Origin: a bacterium BMS3Abin02
GTDB taxonomy: Bacteria > Actinomycetota > Acidimicrobiia > Spongiisociales > UBA4744
Direction: 5' to 3'
NCBI GenBank assembly: GCA_002897675.1
Contig: BDSU01000011.1
Span: forward strand, 62,001 to 126,000
DNA: 64,000 nucleotides
Both the position numbers and the translations under genes were made by a program. The notes beneath the pieces are model-generated. The model ran no database searches, was not told where the DNA came from, and saw nothing but the letters and a program-made list of their open reading frames with translations. Positions within the stretch are counted from its first letter, which is position 1; every line of letters begins with the position of its first letter. Of this stretch, positions 15,374 to 23,825 are shown piece by piece.

Positions 15374-16609
15374 ATGGAGATCGTCTTCCTCCGTCACGGT
15401 GAGTCGACCGGGAACGCTTCGGGTCTGATCCAGGGTCGCGGCTCCAGCCCCCTGTCCGAAAGGGGGGCGGCGCAGGCCGACGTCGTGGCCCGACGTCTCA
15501 CCGAGGGCAAACCGTTCGATCTGATCGTCAGCTCGGACATGGAACGGGCGGTGCAGACCGTCGATGCGCTCGGTCTCCCGTTCGAGACCGACCCGGCATG
15601 GCGGGAGGTGGATCTCGGTGCGTGGGATGGTGTGCCGATCACCGAGGTGGCCGAGCGTTTTCCCGAAGAGCTTGCCGCACTGCGGCGCGGAGAGCCGGTC
15701 CGGATCGGCGGAACCGGGGAGACGTTCCCGGAGTTCACGGCCAGAGTTCGCGGCGCCATCGACGGCCTGGTCGAGAGGATGGACGGGACCGGACGTGTCC
15801 TCGTGTCGGCGCACGGTGGGGTGATCGAGCGAGTCGTGGCCATCGTGATAGGGCGACCGCATGCGGTCGCGTTTGCGGGCCGGGTGGGCAACACGTCGCT
15901 GACGACGGTTTCCGTGCGGCCCTCGGGGATGCGCATCGATCACTACAACGACGCCACACACCTCGGGCCGGTCTCCGGGTGGGCCGCCGAGCGTCTCGCC
16001 GCGGGGGACACGGTCGTCGCTCTCGTTCGGCACGGACAGACCGCCGCCAACGATTCGGGCGTCTGGCAGGGCCACACGGACGGTGGCATCGATGAGGAGG
16101 GCCGGCGTCAGGCGACCCGTTTGGCCGGCTGGTATGGGACCTTCGAAACGCTGTACTCGTCACCGCTCGGGCGAGCGCTCGAGACGGCTGCCCTGTTGCG
16201 GGCGGATGGCGCTCCCGTGATCGTGCCGGGCCTGATGGAACTGGGGATGGGCGAATGGGAGGGGCACACCGTCGAGGAGATCAAGGCCGGGTGGCCTGGC
16301 ATCTGGCGGGCGGTCTACGACGAAGGGGAGGACATTCCCCGGGGCGGTGACGGGGAGACGTGGAGTGGGATGGTTGCCAGGGTGTCCGAGGCGATCGGCG
16401 GTATCGCTCGAGCACACCGAGGCCGGCTCATCGGTGTGGTTTCGCACGGTGCCGCCATCCGGGGGTTCTGCTCGAGCCTCATCGGGTTGGACCATGAGCG
16501 TCGTCGAAGCCTGATCGCTCCGGGGAACACGTCGGTCAGCCACGTCGTGTTCGGCGCGGACGGTCCGGTTCTCGCCGATTACAACATCGGCCCGCTCCAA
16601 GTCATTTGA
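15374..16609 (+). CDS. Tandem histidine phosphatase (two PGM-like domains)
   Basis: A 411-residue protein with two complete branch-1 histidine phosphatase domains. Domain 1 (residues ~1-200) has VFLRHGEST and VSAHGG; domain 2 (~215-411) has ALVRHGQTAAND, SSPLGRALETA and VVSHGAA. Both catalytic His and Arg sets appear intact, so both halves could be active. This two-headed arrangement is unusual. The substrate is unknown. ATG 15374 is chosen because homology starts there. Its TGA stop overlaps the first bases of repeat copy C. Confidence 0.88.
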   Translation: MEIVFLRHGESTGNASGLIQGRGSSPLSERGAAQADVVARRLTEGKPFDLIVSSDMERAVQTVDALGLPFETDPAWREVDLGAWDGVPITEVAERFPEELAALRRGEPVRIGGTGETFPEFTARVRGAIDGLVERMDGTGRVLVSAHGGVIERVVAIVIGRPHAVAFAGRVGNTSLTTVSVRPSGMRIDHYNDATHLGPVSGWAAERLAAGDTVVALVRHGQTAANDSGVWQGHTDGGIDEEGRRQATRLAGWYGTFETLYSSPLGRALETAALLRADGAPVIVPGLMELGMGEWEGHTVEEIKAGWPGIWRAVYDEGEDIPRGGDGETWSGMVARVSEAIGGIARAHRGRLIGVVSHGAAIRGFCSSLIGLDHERRRSLIAPGNTSVSHVVFGADGPVLADYNIGPLQVI

Positions 16610-16656
16610 ACCCTGGGCTCGTAGGTGCGCTCAGCGTATCCCTGAGCCCTGGGTTC
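16608..16656 (+). repeat. 49-bp palindromic element, family 1, copy C
   Basis: Same length, arms and orientation as copy A, with a few changes (left arm CCCTGGG, centre GTGCGCTCAGCGTAT). It begins inside the TGA stop of the tandem phosphatase and ends 12 bases before the stop codon of the convergent topA gene, so it fills almost the whole gap between two convergent genes. This is the position of a bidirectional terminator. Confidence 0.88.
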
Positions 16657-16668
16657 AACGGGAGGGGG

Positions 16669-19236
16669 TCAGCCTTTGGCGGCGATCCGTTCCCGGCGGA
16701 GTTCGAGGAGCTCGGCTGCGCGCTCGATGCTGATCGTTTCGGGGTTGTCGCCTTTGCGCAGCGAGGCGTTGACCGCACCGTCGGTGACGTACGGTCCGAA
16801 GCGCCCATCCTTGACCACGACCGGGTTGCCGGAAACCGGGTCGGTGCCGACCTCCCGCAGCGGCGCCGCGACCGCCCGCTGTCCCCTCCGTCGCTTCGGT
16901 TGGGCCAGCAGTGCGATTGCCTCCTCCAACGTGATGGTCAGCAGCTGTTCCTCCGATTCCAGGCTGCGAGTCTCGGTGCCCTTCTTGATGAACGGTCCGT
17001 ACTTGCCGTTGCGGGCCACGATCTCCAATCCGTCGGACGGGTCGACGCCGACGACGCGAGGCAGGCTCAACAGTTCGAGCGCCTGTTCGAGCGTGACGTC
17101 CTCGGGCTTCATCGCCTTGAAGAGCGAGGCCCGTTTCGGCCCCGTCGTGCCCTCTTGCTCTCCAAGCTGGACGTACGGCCCGAATCTGCCGACCCGCAGG
17201 CTGACCTCCAGCCCGGTGTCGGGGTCCGTACCGAGCGTGCGTTCGTCCTTGGGTGCGCTGAGCAACTCGAGAGCCTTGTCGACGGTGAGCTCGTCAGGAG
17301 CGGTCTCGTCGGGAATCGAGACCTTGTCGCCGTTGCGTTCCACGTACGGGCCGTACCGGCCGACGCGGGCGACGATCGGAGTCCCTTGGGGATCCTCGCC
17401 GATCGGGATCGATCCGATCTCCCTCGGGTCGATCTCGTCGAGGGGGCCGCTCACCATCGCCTTGAGACCGACGGAACCGTTCCCGAAGTAGAACCTCGTC
17501 AGCCACGGGCCTGCTTGTTCCTCTCCCCGGGCGATGCGGTCGAGGTCACTTTCCATCCGGGCGGTGAACGTGTAGTCGATCAGGTCCGAGAAGTGCCGCT
17601 CCAACAGCGTGACGACCGCGAACGCCGTGAACGTCGGGATCAGGGCGGTGCCCCGCTTCCACACGTAGCCGCGGTCCTGGATCGTCGAGATGATCGACGC
17701 GTAGGTCGAAGGGCGGCCGACGCCGAGTTCCTCGAGCCGCCGGATCAGGGAGGCCTCGGTGAAACGAGCCGGCGCCTTGGTCTCGTGCCCCTTCGGTTCC
17801 ATCGCGACGATCGCGAGTCGCTGTTCCACCTCGAGCTGCGGCAGGCGCCGCTCCTCGTCGTCCCGCTCGGCGTCGGGGCTGTCGCTGCCGGCCACATAGA
17901 CCTTCAAGAAACCCGGGAACGTGATCACCCTGCCGGTCTGGAGGAAGCCGGCGGTGCGCCCATCGGACGTGTCGGCCTCGAGGCGGACCTGGACCGATTC
18001 GCCGACGGCGTCGGTCATCTGTGAAGCGACCGTCCGTTTCCAGATCAGCTCGTAGAGGCGGGCCTCGTCCGTGCCCACGCGTTGTTCGACTTGCGACGGG
18101 GAGCGGAAGGAGTCTCCCGCGGGACGGATCGCTTCGTGTGCCTCTTGGGCATTCTTGACCTTGTTGACGTAGGTCCGGGGCTTCTTGGGAAGGTAGCCCG
18201 ACCCGAACCGGTCACCGATGAGGCGCCGCGCCGCGCTCAGTGCGGCTTCCGAGAGCGCCGTGCTGTCGGTGCGCATGTAGGTGATATACCCGTTCTCGTA
18301 GAGTCGCTGCGCGGCCCGCATCGTCCGTGAAGCCGAGAAACGCAGCTTCCTCCCGGCCTCCTGTTGCAGCGTCGACGTGCGAAACGGCGCGTACGGGGAG
18401 CGACGATACGGCTTGCTCTCGACCGAGCGGACGATCGCCTCCGTGTCTTCGAGGGCGTCGGCGAGGGTCCGCGATGCGGCTTCATCGAGGACGAGCGCTC
18501 CCGGGTTGGTGAGGTTGGCCTGCGCATCGAAGTCCTTGCCGGAGGCGACCGGTCTGCCGTCCAGCATCGTCAACGGTGCAGTGAATGAGACGCCTTCGGG
18601 CGGCTGGAAGGTGCCGAGAAGATCCCAGTACGACGCGGATCGGAACGCGATCCGTTGACGTTCGCGCTCGACGACGATACGCACCGCGACGCTTTGCACC
18701 CGACCTGCCGACAGCTTCGGCTGCACCTTGCGCCACAGCACCGGGCTCACTTCGTAGCCGAAGAGACGGTCGAGGATGCGCCGAGCTTCCTGCGCGTCGA
18801 CGAGTCGCGTGTCCAGTTCTCTTGGGTGTTCGAGCGCTTCGGTGATGGCACGCTTGGTGATCTCGTGGAACACCATGCGCTTTACGGGCACTTTGGGCTT
18901 GAGCACCTGGAGGAGATGCCAGGCGATCGACTCTCCTTCCCGGTCCTCGTCGGTTGCCAGGTACACCTCGTCCGCACGAGCGAGCGCGTCCTTGAGCTTG
19001 CGTACCTGTTCCCGCTTCGCCGCGGGAACGATGTAGAGCGGCGTGAAATCCTTCTCCACGTTGACGCCCAATCGAGCCCACGACTCCTCCCGGTACTTCT
19101 TCGGGATCTCCGAAGCCTTCGAGGGGAGGTCACGGATATGGCCGATCGAGGACTCGACGGCATATCCCGAACCGAGGAATCCGGAGATGGTTCGAGCCTT
19201 CGCGGGCGACTCGACGATGATGAGTGGTTTGGACAC
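16669..19236 (-). CDS. topA: DNA topoisomerase I
   Basis: An 855-residue type IA topoisomerase that relaxes negative supercoils. The TOPRIM domain starts KPLIIVESPAKA and contains TDEDREGE. The active-site Tyr is in GYITYMRTDST (residue ~317). The C-terminal third holds repeated topoisomerase C-terminal domains (RYGPYVERNG, RFGPYVQLGE, KYGPFIKKG, RFGPYVTDG) instead of zinc fingers, as in other Actinomycetota. The start is GTG 19236. There is no Shine-Dalgarno sequence, and the -10 box lies only a few bases upstream, which suggests leaderless translation. It is convergent with the tandem phosphatase. Confidence 0.96.
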   Translation of the reverse strand: MSKPLIIVESPAKARTISGFLGSGYAVESSIGHIRDLPSKASEIPKKYREESWARLGVNVEKDFTPLYIVPAAKREQVRKLKDALARADEVYLATDEDREGESIAWHLLQVLKPKVPVKRMVFHEITKRAITEALEHPRELDTRLVDAQEARRILDRLFGYEVSPVLWRKVQPKLSAGRVQSVAVRIVVERERQRIAFRSASYWDLLGTFQPPEGVSFTAPLTMLDGRPVASGKDFDAQANLTNPGALVLDEAASRTLADALEDTEAIVRSVESKPYRRSPYAPFRTSTLQQEAGRKLRFSASRTMRAAQRLYENGYITYMRTDSTALSEAALSAARRLIGDRFGSGYLPKKPRTYVNKVKNAQEAHEAIRPAGDSFRSPSQVEQRVGTDEARLYELIWKRTVASQMTDAVGESVQVRLEADTSDGRTAGFLQTGRVITFPGFLKVYVAGSDSPDAERDDEERRLPQLEVEQRLAIVAMEPKGHETKAPARFTEASLIRRLEELGVGRPSTYASIISTIQDRGYVWKRGTALIPTFTAFAVVTLLERHFSDLIDYTFTARMESDLDRIARGEEQAGPWLTRFYFGNGSVGLKAMVSGPLDEIDPREIGSIPIGEDPQGTPIVARVGRYGPYVERNGDKVSIPDETAPDELTVDKALELLSAPKDERTLGTDPDTGLEVSLRVGRFGPYVQLGEQEGTTGPKRASLFKAMKPEDVTLEQALELLSLPRVVGVDPSDGLEIVARNGKYGPFIKKGTETRSLESEEQLLTITLEEAIALLAQPKRRRGQRAVAAPLREVGTDPVSGNPVVVKDGRFGPYVTDGAVNASLRKGDNPETISIERAAELLELRRERIAAKG

Positions 19237-19244
19237 GGCGGCAA

Positions 19245-19275
19245 TGAATATCAGATAACAGGGGGGAAAGTCAAG
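19245..19275 (-). promoter_or_regulatory. Promoter of topA, probably leaderless
   Basis: On the minus strand TTGACT is followed, 18 bases later, by TATTCA, then TTGCCGCC and the topA GTG. The -10 box ends 8 bases from the start codon, so transcription should begin at or within a base or two of GTG. No ribosome-binding site is present, which is consistent with a leaderless mRNA. Read from sequence; not tested. Confidence 0.6.
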
Positions 19276-19365
19276 GTAGTGGTGGTTTCCCGGTCGTTGG
19301 TCGGGCCACCGATGGCGTGCGTCGATCGTGATCGTCCGGGCGACCGGGCCGAGTATCGTGCTGGC

Positions 19366-20751
19366 ATGGAAAGGAAGGGGGACTCCGCCACGGGCGCACT
19401 TGGCTTGGTGCGTCACGGTCCGTTCGCGCGTCTCTGGTGGGCCGGTCTCGCGTCGAGCTTCGGCGACTGGGTCGCCCTCTTCGCGACGATCGCTCTCGCC
19501 GATGCGATCGGCGGAGTGACGGGCATCCTCGTTCCGCTGACCGCCCGGATGCTGCCGGGACTCTTCGGTGCCGCTGCCGGCGTGCTCGCAGACCGCTTCA
19601 ACCGCAAGGTCACCATGGTCGTGTGCGACGCCGGCCGGGCGCTGCTCGTCGTGTCGCTGGTGTTCGTCCGTACGCTCCCGGAGCTGTTTCTCGTCTCCTT
19701 CGCCATGGAGGTGCTTGCGTTGTTCTGGGGGCCGTCGCGCGAAGCCAGCATCCCGAACCTCGTACCGAAGAAGGTGCTGGTTCGGGCGAACAGCCTGAGC
19801 CTGGTTGCGGTGTACGGGACGCTCCCGGTCGGGTCGGCAGCCTTTTCGATCTTCGCCGGGATCTCCGAACTGACCAATGTTCTGGGCGCATTCGGATCGA
19901 ATACCGGCCTTGCCTTTGTGGTGGATTCGGCCACGTTCATCTTCTCGGCATCGTTGATCGCAACGATTCCGATCCCGCGTCCCGAGGTGAGCAAAGACAG
20001 GATGGCCCGTGGCAGGCTGGACTGGAAACTGCCATTCAGGGATGTCATGGACGGGATTCGGTTCATCCTTCGAGAACGTTCCGTGAGGAGCGTGATCGTC
20101 GGCATCGCAACCGCCCTGTTCGGCGCCGGCATCTTTTTCGCCCTGGGTCAGCCGTTCTCGAGCTCGGTGCTCAATGCCGGAAGCTCCGGATTCGGGATTC
20201 TCATCACGGCGCTCGGAAGCGGCGTCGGCCTCGGCATGATTGGACTGTCGGCGATGGGGATGAGCGACTTTCGTCGAGATGTCGCCTTTTCCCTGAGCCT
20301 CGTCGCAACCGGCTTGACGATCACCGCTGCGGCTCTCTCTCGGACGATCGCCGGAGCGGCGTTTTGGGCGCTGCTGGCCGGTGCCGGGGCCGGTTCCTCC
20401 TACGTTATGGGTTTCACCCATCTGCACGAGCAGGTCACCGACGAGCTGAGAGGGCGGACGTTCGCTGCGCTCTACACGCTCACCAGGACGGCCCTGCTGA
20501 TCTCGATCACGGCCGCTGCGTTCGTCGCCGCGATTCTCGACGGGAAACTCCCTGGGATATTCTCCAGCGGCATCCGGAGCGCCCTCGTGCTTGGTGGAGT
20601 GGTGGTGGCGTTCGCCGGTGCGATTACCTTGTGGAACATGCGCAAGACGTTCTCGCGGCCCCATATCCCGGAAGAAGCCCTTCGTACCTTCGAGGACGCC
20701 TCCGACACCTTCACCGAGATTCGAGGCCGGCGTCGAAAGGAACGTGAATGA
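19366..20751 (+). CDS. MFS transporter
   Basis: A 461-residue major facilitator superfamily protein with about 12 predicted helices. The N-terminus has FARLWWAGLASSFGDWVAL and the loop 2-3 motif ADRFNRK (motif A-like), as in MFS_3/enterobactin-exporter-like or antibiotic-efflux members. A ~40-residue cytoplasmic tail follows the last helix. The substrate is unknown. It precedes and overlaps tmk by ATGA, so it is the first gene of an MFS-tmk-holB operon. Confidence 0.87.
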   Translation: MERKGDSATGALGLVRHGPFARLWWAGLASSFGDWVALFATIALADAIGGVTGILVPLTARMLPGLFGAAAGVLADRFNRKVTMVVCDAGRALLVVSLVFVRTLPELFLVSFAMEVLALFWGPSREASIPNLVPKKVLVRANSLSLVAVYGTLPVGSAAFSIFAGISELTNVLGAFGSNTGLAFVVDSATFIFSASLIATIPIPRPEVSKDRMARGRLDWKLPFRDVMDGIRFILRERSVRSVIVGIATALFGAGIFFALGQPFSSSVLNAGSSGFGILITALGSGVGLGMIGLSAMGMSDFRRDVAFSLSLVATGLTITAAALSRTIAGAAFWALLAGAGAGSSYVMGFTHLHEQVTDELRGRTFAALYTLTRTALLISITAAAFVAAILDGKLPGIFSSGIRSALVLGGVVVAFAGAITLWNMRKTFSRPHIPEEALRTFEDASDTFTEIRGRRRKERE

Positions 20752-21359
20752 ACATCGGTCACTACGTTGCGCTCGAAGGCATCGAAGGCGCAGGCAAGAG
20801 CACCGTTGCGGCGCTGCTGGCCGAACGGCTGAGGGAGATCGGTCACGATGTCGTGATCGTGCGCGAGCCCGGTGGCACGCCGATCGGTGAGGGCATTCGC
20901 AGCGTCCTGCTGCATGGCGACGACATGGCCGATTGGACCGAGGCACTTCTGTTCGCAGCCCAGCGCGCCCAACTCGCGGAGGAGGTCATCGCCCCGGCGC
21001 TCGCCGGCGGGTCCTGGGTGATCGGCGACCGCTCGGTCTACTCGTCGCTCGCCTATCAGGGCGGTGCGAGACAGCTCGGGTTCGATCGAGTTCGGGTAGT
21101 CAATCAGGCAGGGTTGCAGGGCATCTGGCCCGACACCGTCGTTCTCCTCAGACTCCCGCCACGAGTCGGTCTCACACGCCAGGATGGTGATGATCGAATC
21201 GGAGGTCAGGGACTCGAGTTTCAGGGCCGTGTCGCCGATGCCTACGAGAAACTGGCCGTCGACGAACCGCTTCGCTTCTTGGCCGTCGATGCGAGCCGCC
21301 CGGTCGAGAGCGTCGTCGACGATGTCATGGACGCTTTGAGGGACCGATGGCTCTTCTAG
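20748..21359 (+). CDS. tmk: Thymidylate kinase
   Basis: A 203-residue dTMP kinase, forming dTDP from dTMP and ATP. The P-loop is EGIEGAGKST (residues 9-18), the dTMP-binding REPGGT follows at ~39, and GDRSVYSSLAYQG carries the DR(Y/H) motif. The lid region is DGDDRIGGQG. It overlaps both the upstream MFS gene and the downstream holB by a few bases, making a replication-related cassette. Confidence 0.94.
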   Translation: MNIGHYVALEGIEGAGKSTVAALLAERLREIGHDVVIVREPGGTPIGEGIRSVLLHGDDMADWTEALLFAAQRAQLAEEVIAPALAGGSWVIGDRSVYSSLAYQGGARQLGFDRVRVVNQAGLQGIWPDTVVLLRLPPRVGLTRQDGDDRIGGQGLEFQGRVADAYEKLAVDEPLRFLAVDASRPVESVVDDVMDALRDRWLF

Positions 21360-22423
21360 ACGGCATCGTCGGCCACGGTCCGATCGGCATACTGCTGGAA
21401 CGTGAGGCGGTTCGTCCCGCACAGGCGTATCTGTTCGTCGGCCCTTCGAATGTGGGTAAGGGCACGGTTGCCCGCCGGTTCGCCGCCACGCTCCTGTGCC
21501 CCGAACGCGGAATCCACGACGGGGTGTGTACCACGTGCAGGCGTGTTCTGAACGGCAACCATCCGGATGTGACCATGGTGCATCCGGAAGGGCAGGCGGC
21601 GCTGTCCGTCGTTCAGGCGCGAGCGGCGATCACCAAGGCGATGCTTGCCCCCGTGGAAGGGGAACGGAAGGTGATCGTGCTCGACGAGGCAGGCTCGATG
21701 ACGGACCAGGCCGCCAACGCGATGCTGAAGACACTCGAGGAGCCGACGCCTTCGACGGTGTTCATCCTCGTCGCGGAATCCGAACAAGACATGCCGGCCA
21801 CCGTCGCGAGCCGTTGCAGGACGATCCAGTTCGGAAGGCTGCGCGAAGAGGACCTGGTCGACGCGCTCGTCACCCAAGGGATCGAAATCGACCAGGCCCG
21901 CGAAGTTGCGCGGATCGCCGGTGGCCGGCCGGGACTGGCACTGGATCTGGCGAGACGCCCGGAGGTGGCCGAGTTCCGTCGTGTCTGGCTCGGGGTCCCG
22001 CTGCAGGTGTCTTCACATCCGGGTGTGGCCTTTCGCCTCGCCGAAGACGTGATGGGTGCTGCCGATCCGCTTCTCGAGGCGATCCGTGAGCGGCAGACCG
22101 CGGACGCAGAGATGGATCTCACCGCCGCCGGCCGCAAGGCGTTGAAGGACCGCCATGAGCGGGCGCTGCGGCAGGCATCCCGATCTCTGCTGGTGGCGGG
22201 TTTGGAGATCCTGGCTTCATGGTATGCGGATGCCGCATCCGCTCAATACGCCGGTCCGGTGAGAAACCGGGACGTGCCCATGGCCACCCTGGCATTGGTC
22301 CGACCCAGGGACGCGGTGGCCAACGCAGAGCGTGTGTTGGCGGCGGTGCCGGATCTGAGGGCGAACCTGCGCCCTCAGCTCGTCCTGGCCGCGCTGTTCA
22401 CCGAGCTGGCGCCGGTTACGTGA
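21347..22423 (+). CDS. holB: DNA polymerase III subunit delta'
   Basis: A 358-residue clamp-loader subunit. The AAA+ domain has a modified Walker A GPSNVGKGT, zinc-module cysteines around CPERG...CTTC, the motif VIVLDEAGSMTDQAANAMLK, and the SRC motif (ASRCRTIQF) that supplies the arginine finger. The C-terminal helical domain is less conserved. It works with gamma/tau and delta to load the sliding clamp. It overlaps tmk by 13 bases and matches the place of Rv3644c. Confidence 0.92.
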   Translation: MALLDGIVGHGPIGILLEREAVRPAQAYLFVGPSNVGKGTVARRFAATLLCPERGIHDGVCTTCRRVLNGNHPDVTMVHPEGQAALSVVQARAAITKAMLAPVEGERKVIVLDEAGSMTDQAANAMLKTLEEPTPSTVFILVAESEQDMPATVASRCRTIQFGRLREEDLVDALVTQGIEIDQAREVARIAGGRPGLALDLARRPEVAEFRRVWLGVPLQVSSHPGVAFRLAEDVMGAADPLLEAIRERQTADAEMDLTAAGRKALKDRHERALRQASRSLLVAGLEILASWYADAASAQYAGPVRNRDVPMATLALVRPRDAVANAERVLAAVPDLRANLRPQLVLAALFTELAPVT

Positions 22424-22427
22424 ATCG

Positions 22428-22502
22428 TGGAGCCGGAGCGGGGAATCGAACCCCGGACCTGCTCATTACGAGTGAGCTGCTCTACCGCTGAGCTACTCCG
22501 GC
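22428..22502 (-). tRNA. tRNA-Thr (anticodon CGU)
   Basis: On the minus strand: acceptor GCCGGAG / CTCCGGC, D arm GCTCAGCGGTAGAGC, anticodon stem GCTCA / TGAGC with loop CTCGTAA (anticodon CGU, reads ACG), T arm CGGGG-TTCGATT-CCCCG. All stems pair. The CCA end is encoded (TCCA). It is 4 bases from the end of holB, on the opposite strand. Confidence 0.97.
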
Positions 22503-22698
22503 GCGGCGTGCATCCTAGTGGTGTGTCGCTCAATCAGTGTCAGGGTGTCTCCGAGGACTCGGCGTCATCTGGCAAGGACACAGACCGAAGACGCACCCTC
22601 TGCGGTGCTTCAAGGACTGAGGACGCAGCCAGGGGCGTTGAGACCCGGAGAGACCCGACAATCACTTGGGCGACGGACCACTGGCGTCTCGACGGACG

Positions 22699-22719
22699 AC
22701 CTTTGCGGTGTTCTGCCGG
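22699..22719 (+). repeat. 21-bp repeat, family 4, copy 1
   Basis: ACCTTTGCGGTGTTCTGCCG plus one G. The exact reverse complement occurs at 57446-57466, in the radA-disA gap. A 21-base perfect match in two intergenic regions 35 kb apart is unlikely by chance. Confidence 0.65.
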
Positions 22720-22741
22720 TCGGGAACGCCGAGCCCTCCCG

Positions 22742-22790
22742 TTCTTGCGCGAGCCGGCTGTCCATGGCGCGGGCGGCCTCACGCAAGAAG
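22742..22790 (+). repeat. 49-bp palindromic repeat, family 3, copy 1
   Basis: The arms TTCTTGCGCGAGCC and GGCCTCACGCAAGAAG are inverted repeats around a central CCATGG. The reverse complement matches 54908-54956 with only a few differences and one indel. It can form a long hairpin upstream of sigR. Confidence 0.75.
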
Positions 22791-22968
22791 GGGGGACTCG
22801 CTGTCGGCCCAAGTGCTTCGTATTCCGCACATGGTGTCGCGCCCTGCCCGATACCGAGAGCGAGGGGCGGGCGTTGCGGCTCCTGCCGGAAGCCGGCAGC
22901 CTTCCGAACGGTTCGTTCTCACCGAAGGATGCAGGTACTCTCGGCCTGCCGACGGTGTGCGGAGGGAT

Positions 22969-23535
22969 GTGGCCGATCAGAAGGATTTCGAGCGGGACGC
23001 GATGCAGTTCGCGCCGCAGCTCTACTCGGCGGCTCTGCGTATGACGCGCAAGCCTGCCGACGCAGAGGATCTCGTTCAGGAGACCTTTCTGAAGGCCTAT
23101 CGCGCCTATCACACCTTCACGGCGGGAACGAACCTGAAGGCGTGGCTGTATCGAATCCTCACGAATGCGTACATCAACCGCTATCGCAAGCAGATGCGCC
23201 GCCCAACCGAGACGGATCTCGGCGACGCCGAGGACTTGTACCTGTATCGGAGGATCGGAGATTCGGGCCAGGTCACTCGCAGCGCCGAAGAACAGGTCCT
23301 CGAACAATTCGTCGACGCCGATGTCAAAGCGGCGGTCGAATCGCTTCCCGAGCACTTCCGGCTTCCGGTGCTCCTCGCCGACGTCGAAGGTTTTTCCTAC
23401 AAGGAGATCGCCGAGATCATGGATGTGCCGATCGGAACGGTGATGTCGAGGCTCCATCGTGGAAGAAAAGCCTTGGAGCGGGCGTTATGGAGTTTTGCAC
23501 GGGAACACGGACTCACCGGGACAGACCATGAGTAA
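22969..23535 (+). CDS. sigR: ECF sigma factor of the SigR/SigH type
   Basis: A 188-residue group IV sigma factor. Region 2 reads [20 protein letters not shown], then [17 protein letters not shown] and [20 protein letters not shown]. Region 4 reads [20 protein letters not shown] and [14 protein letters not shown]. These are SigR/SigH/RpoE-type signatures of the actinobacterial disulfide-stress regulator. GTG 22969 is my choice because DFERDAM belongs to the family N-terminus; GTG 22957 and ATG 23002 are alternatives, and GGAGGG at 22961 is rather close. It overlaps the anti-sigma gene by 8 bases. Confidence 0.92.
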   Translation: MADQKDFERDAMQFAPQLYSAALRMTRKPADAEDLVQETFLKAYRAYHTFTAGTNLKAWLYRILTNAYINRYRKQMRRPTETDLGDAEDLYLYRRIGDSGQVTRSAEEQVLEQFVDADVKAAVESLPEHFRLPVLLADVEGFSYKEIAEIMDVPIGTVMSRLHRGRKALERALWSFAREHGLTGTDHE

Positions 23536-23776
23536 GCGCAGTTGCGAGGACGCGATCGTCAACGTCTACCTGTATCTCGACAGTGAGCTCGGATGGGCCC
23601 ACACGAGCAAGATCAAGCGCCACCTTCGACACTGCAACGGATGCCTGGACGCGTTCCGGTTCGAAGAACACCTGAAGATCGTCATCCGCGAGCGGGTACG
23701 GGAGGAACCGAAGCAGGAGGTCCTGGACCGCTTGCGGACCTTCCTGGAGGAGCACGAGCCGGGGTTCGGGGGCTGA
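23528..23776 (+). CDS. rsrA: Zinc-binding anti-sigma factor, RsrA-like
   Basis: An 82-residue ZAS-domain protein. HLRHCNGC gives the HX3CX2C zinc motif, with an upstream Cys (RSCEDA) completing the site, as in Streptomyces RsrA and mycobacterial RshA. The family releases the sigma factor when zinc-bound thiols are oxidised. It lies directly after and overlaps sigR, so the two form a redox-sensing pair. Confidence 0.92.
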   Translation: MSKRSCEDAIVNVYLYLDSELGWAHTSKIKRHLRHCNGCLDAFRFEEHLKIVIRERVREEPKQEVLDRLRTFLEEHEPGFGG

Positions 23777-23825
23777 GCGGACAGCTGCCGGTTCTCCGCT
23801 GTCGGCTGTCTAGGCTGCACACGTC

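Larger units (their letters stand above)
22503..22968. other. 466-base non-coding gap carrying repeats, upstream of sigR
   Basis: No convincing gene. It contains one copy each of repeat families 3 (22742-22790) and 4 (22699-22719). The proximal 200 bases hold several short GAGGAC/GAAGAC-GC motifs without clear structure. The sigR promoter should lie here, but I could not identify a confident -10/-35 pair or a GGAAT-GTT SigR box. Confidence 0.6.

Noticed and set aside
16669-20946. A 1425-residue minus-strand open frame covering topA and continuing upstream
   Set aside because: Only the part from GTG 19236 is topA. The upstream ~570 codons are antisense to the MFS/tmk genes and have a composition typical of shadow frames (Arg, Gly, Asp, His-rich).
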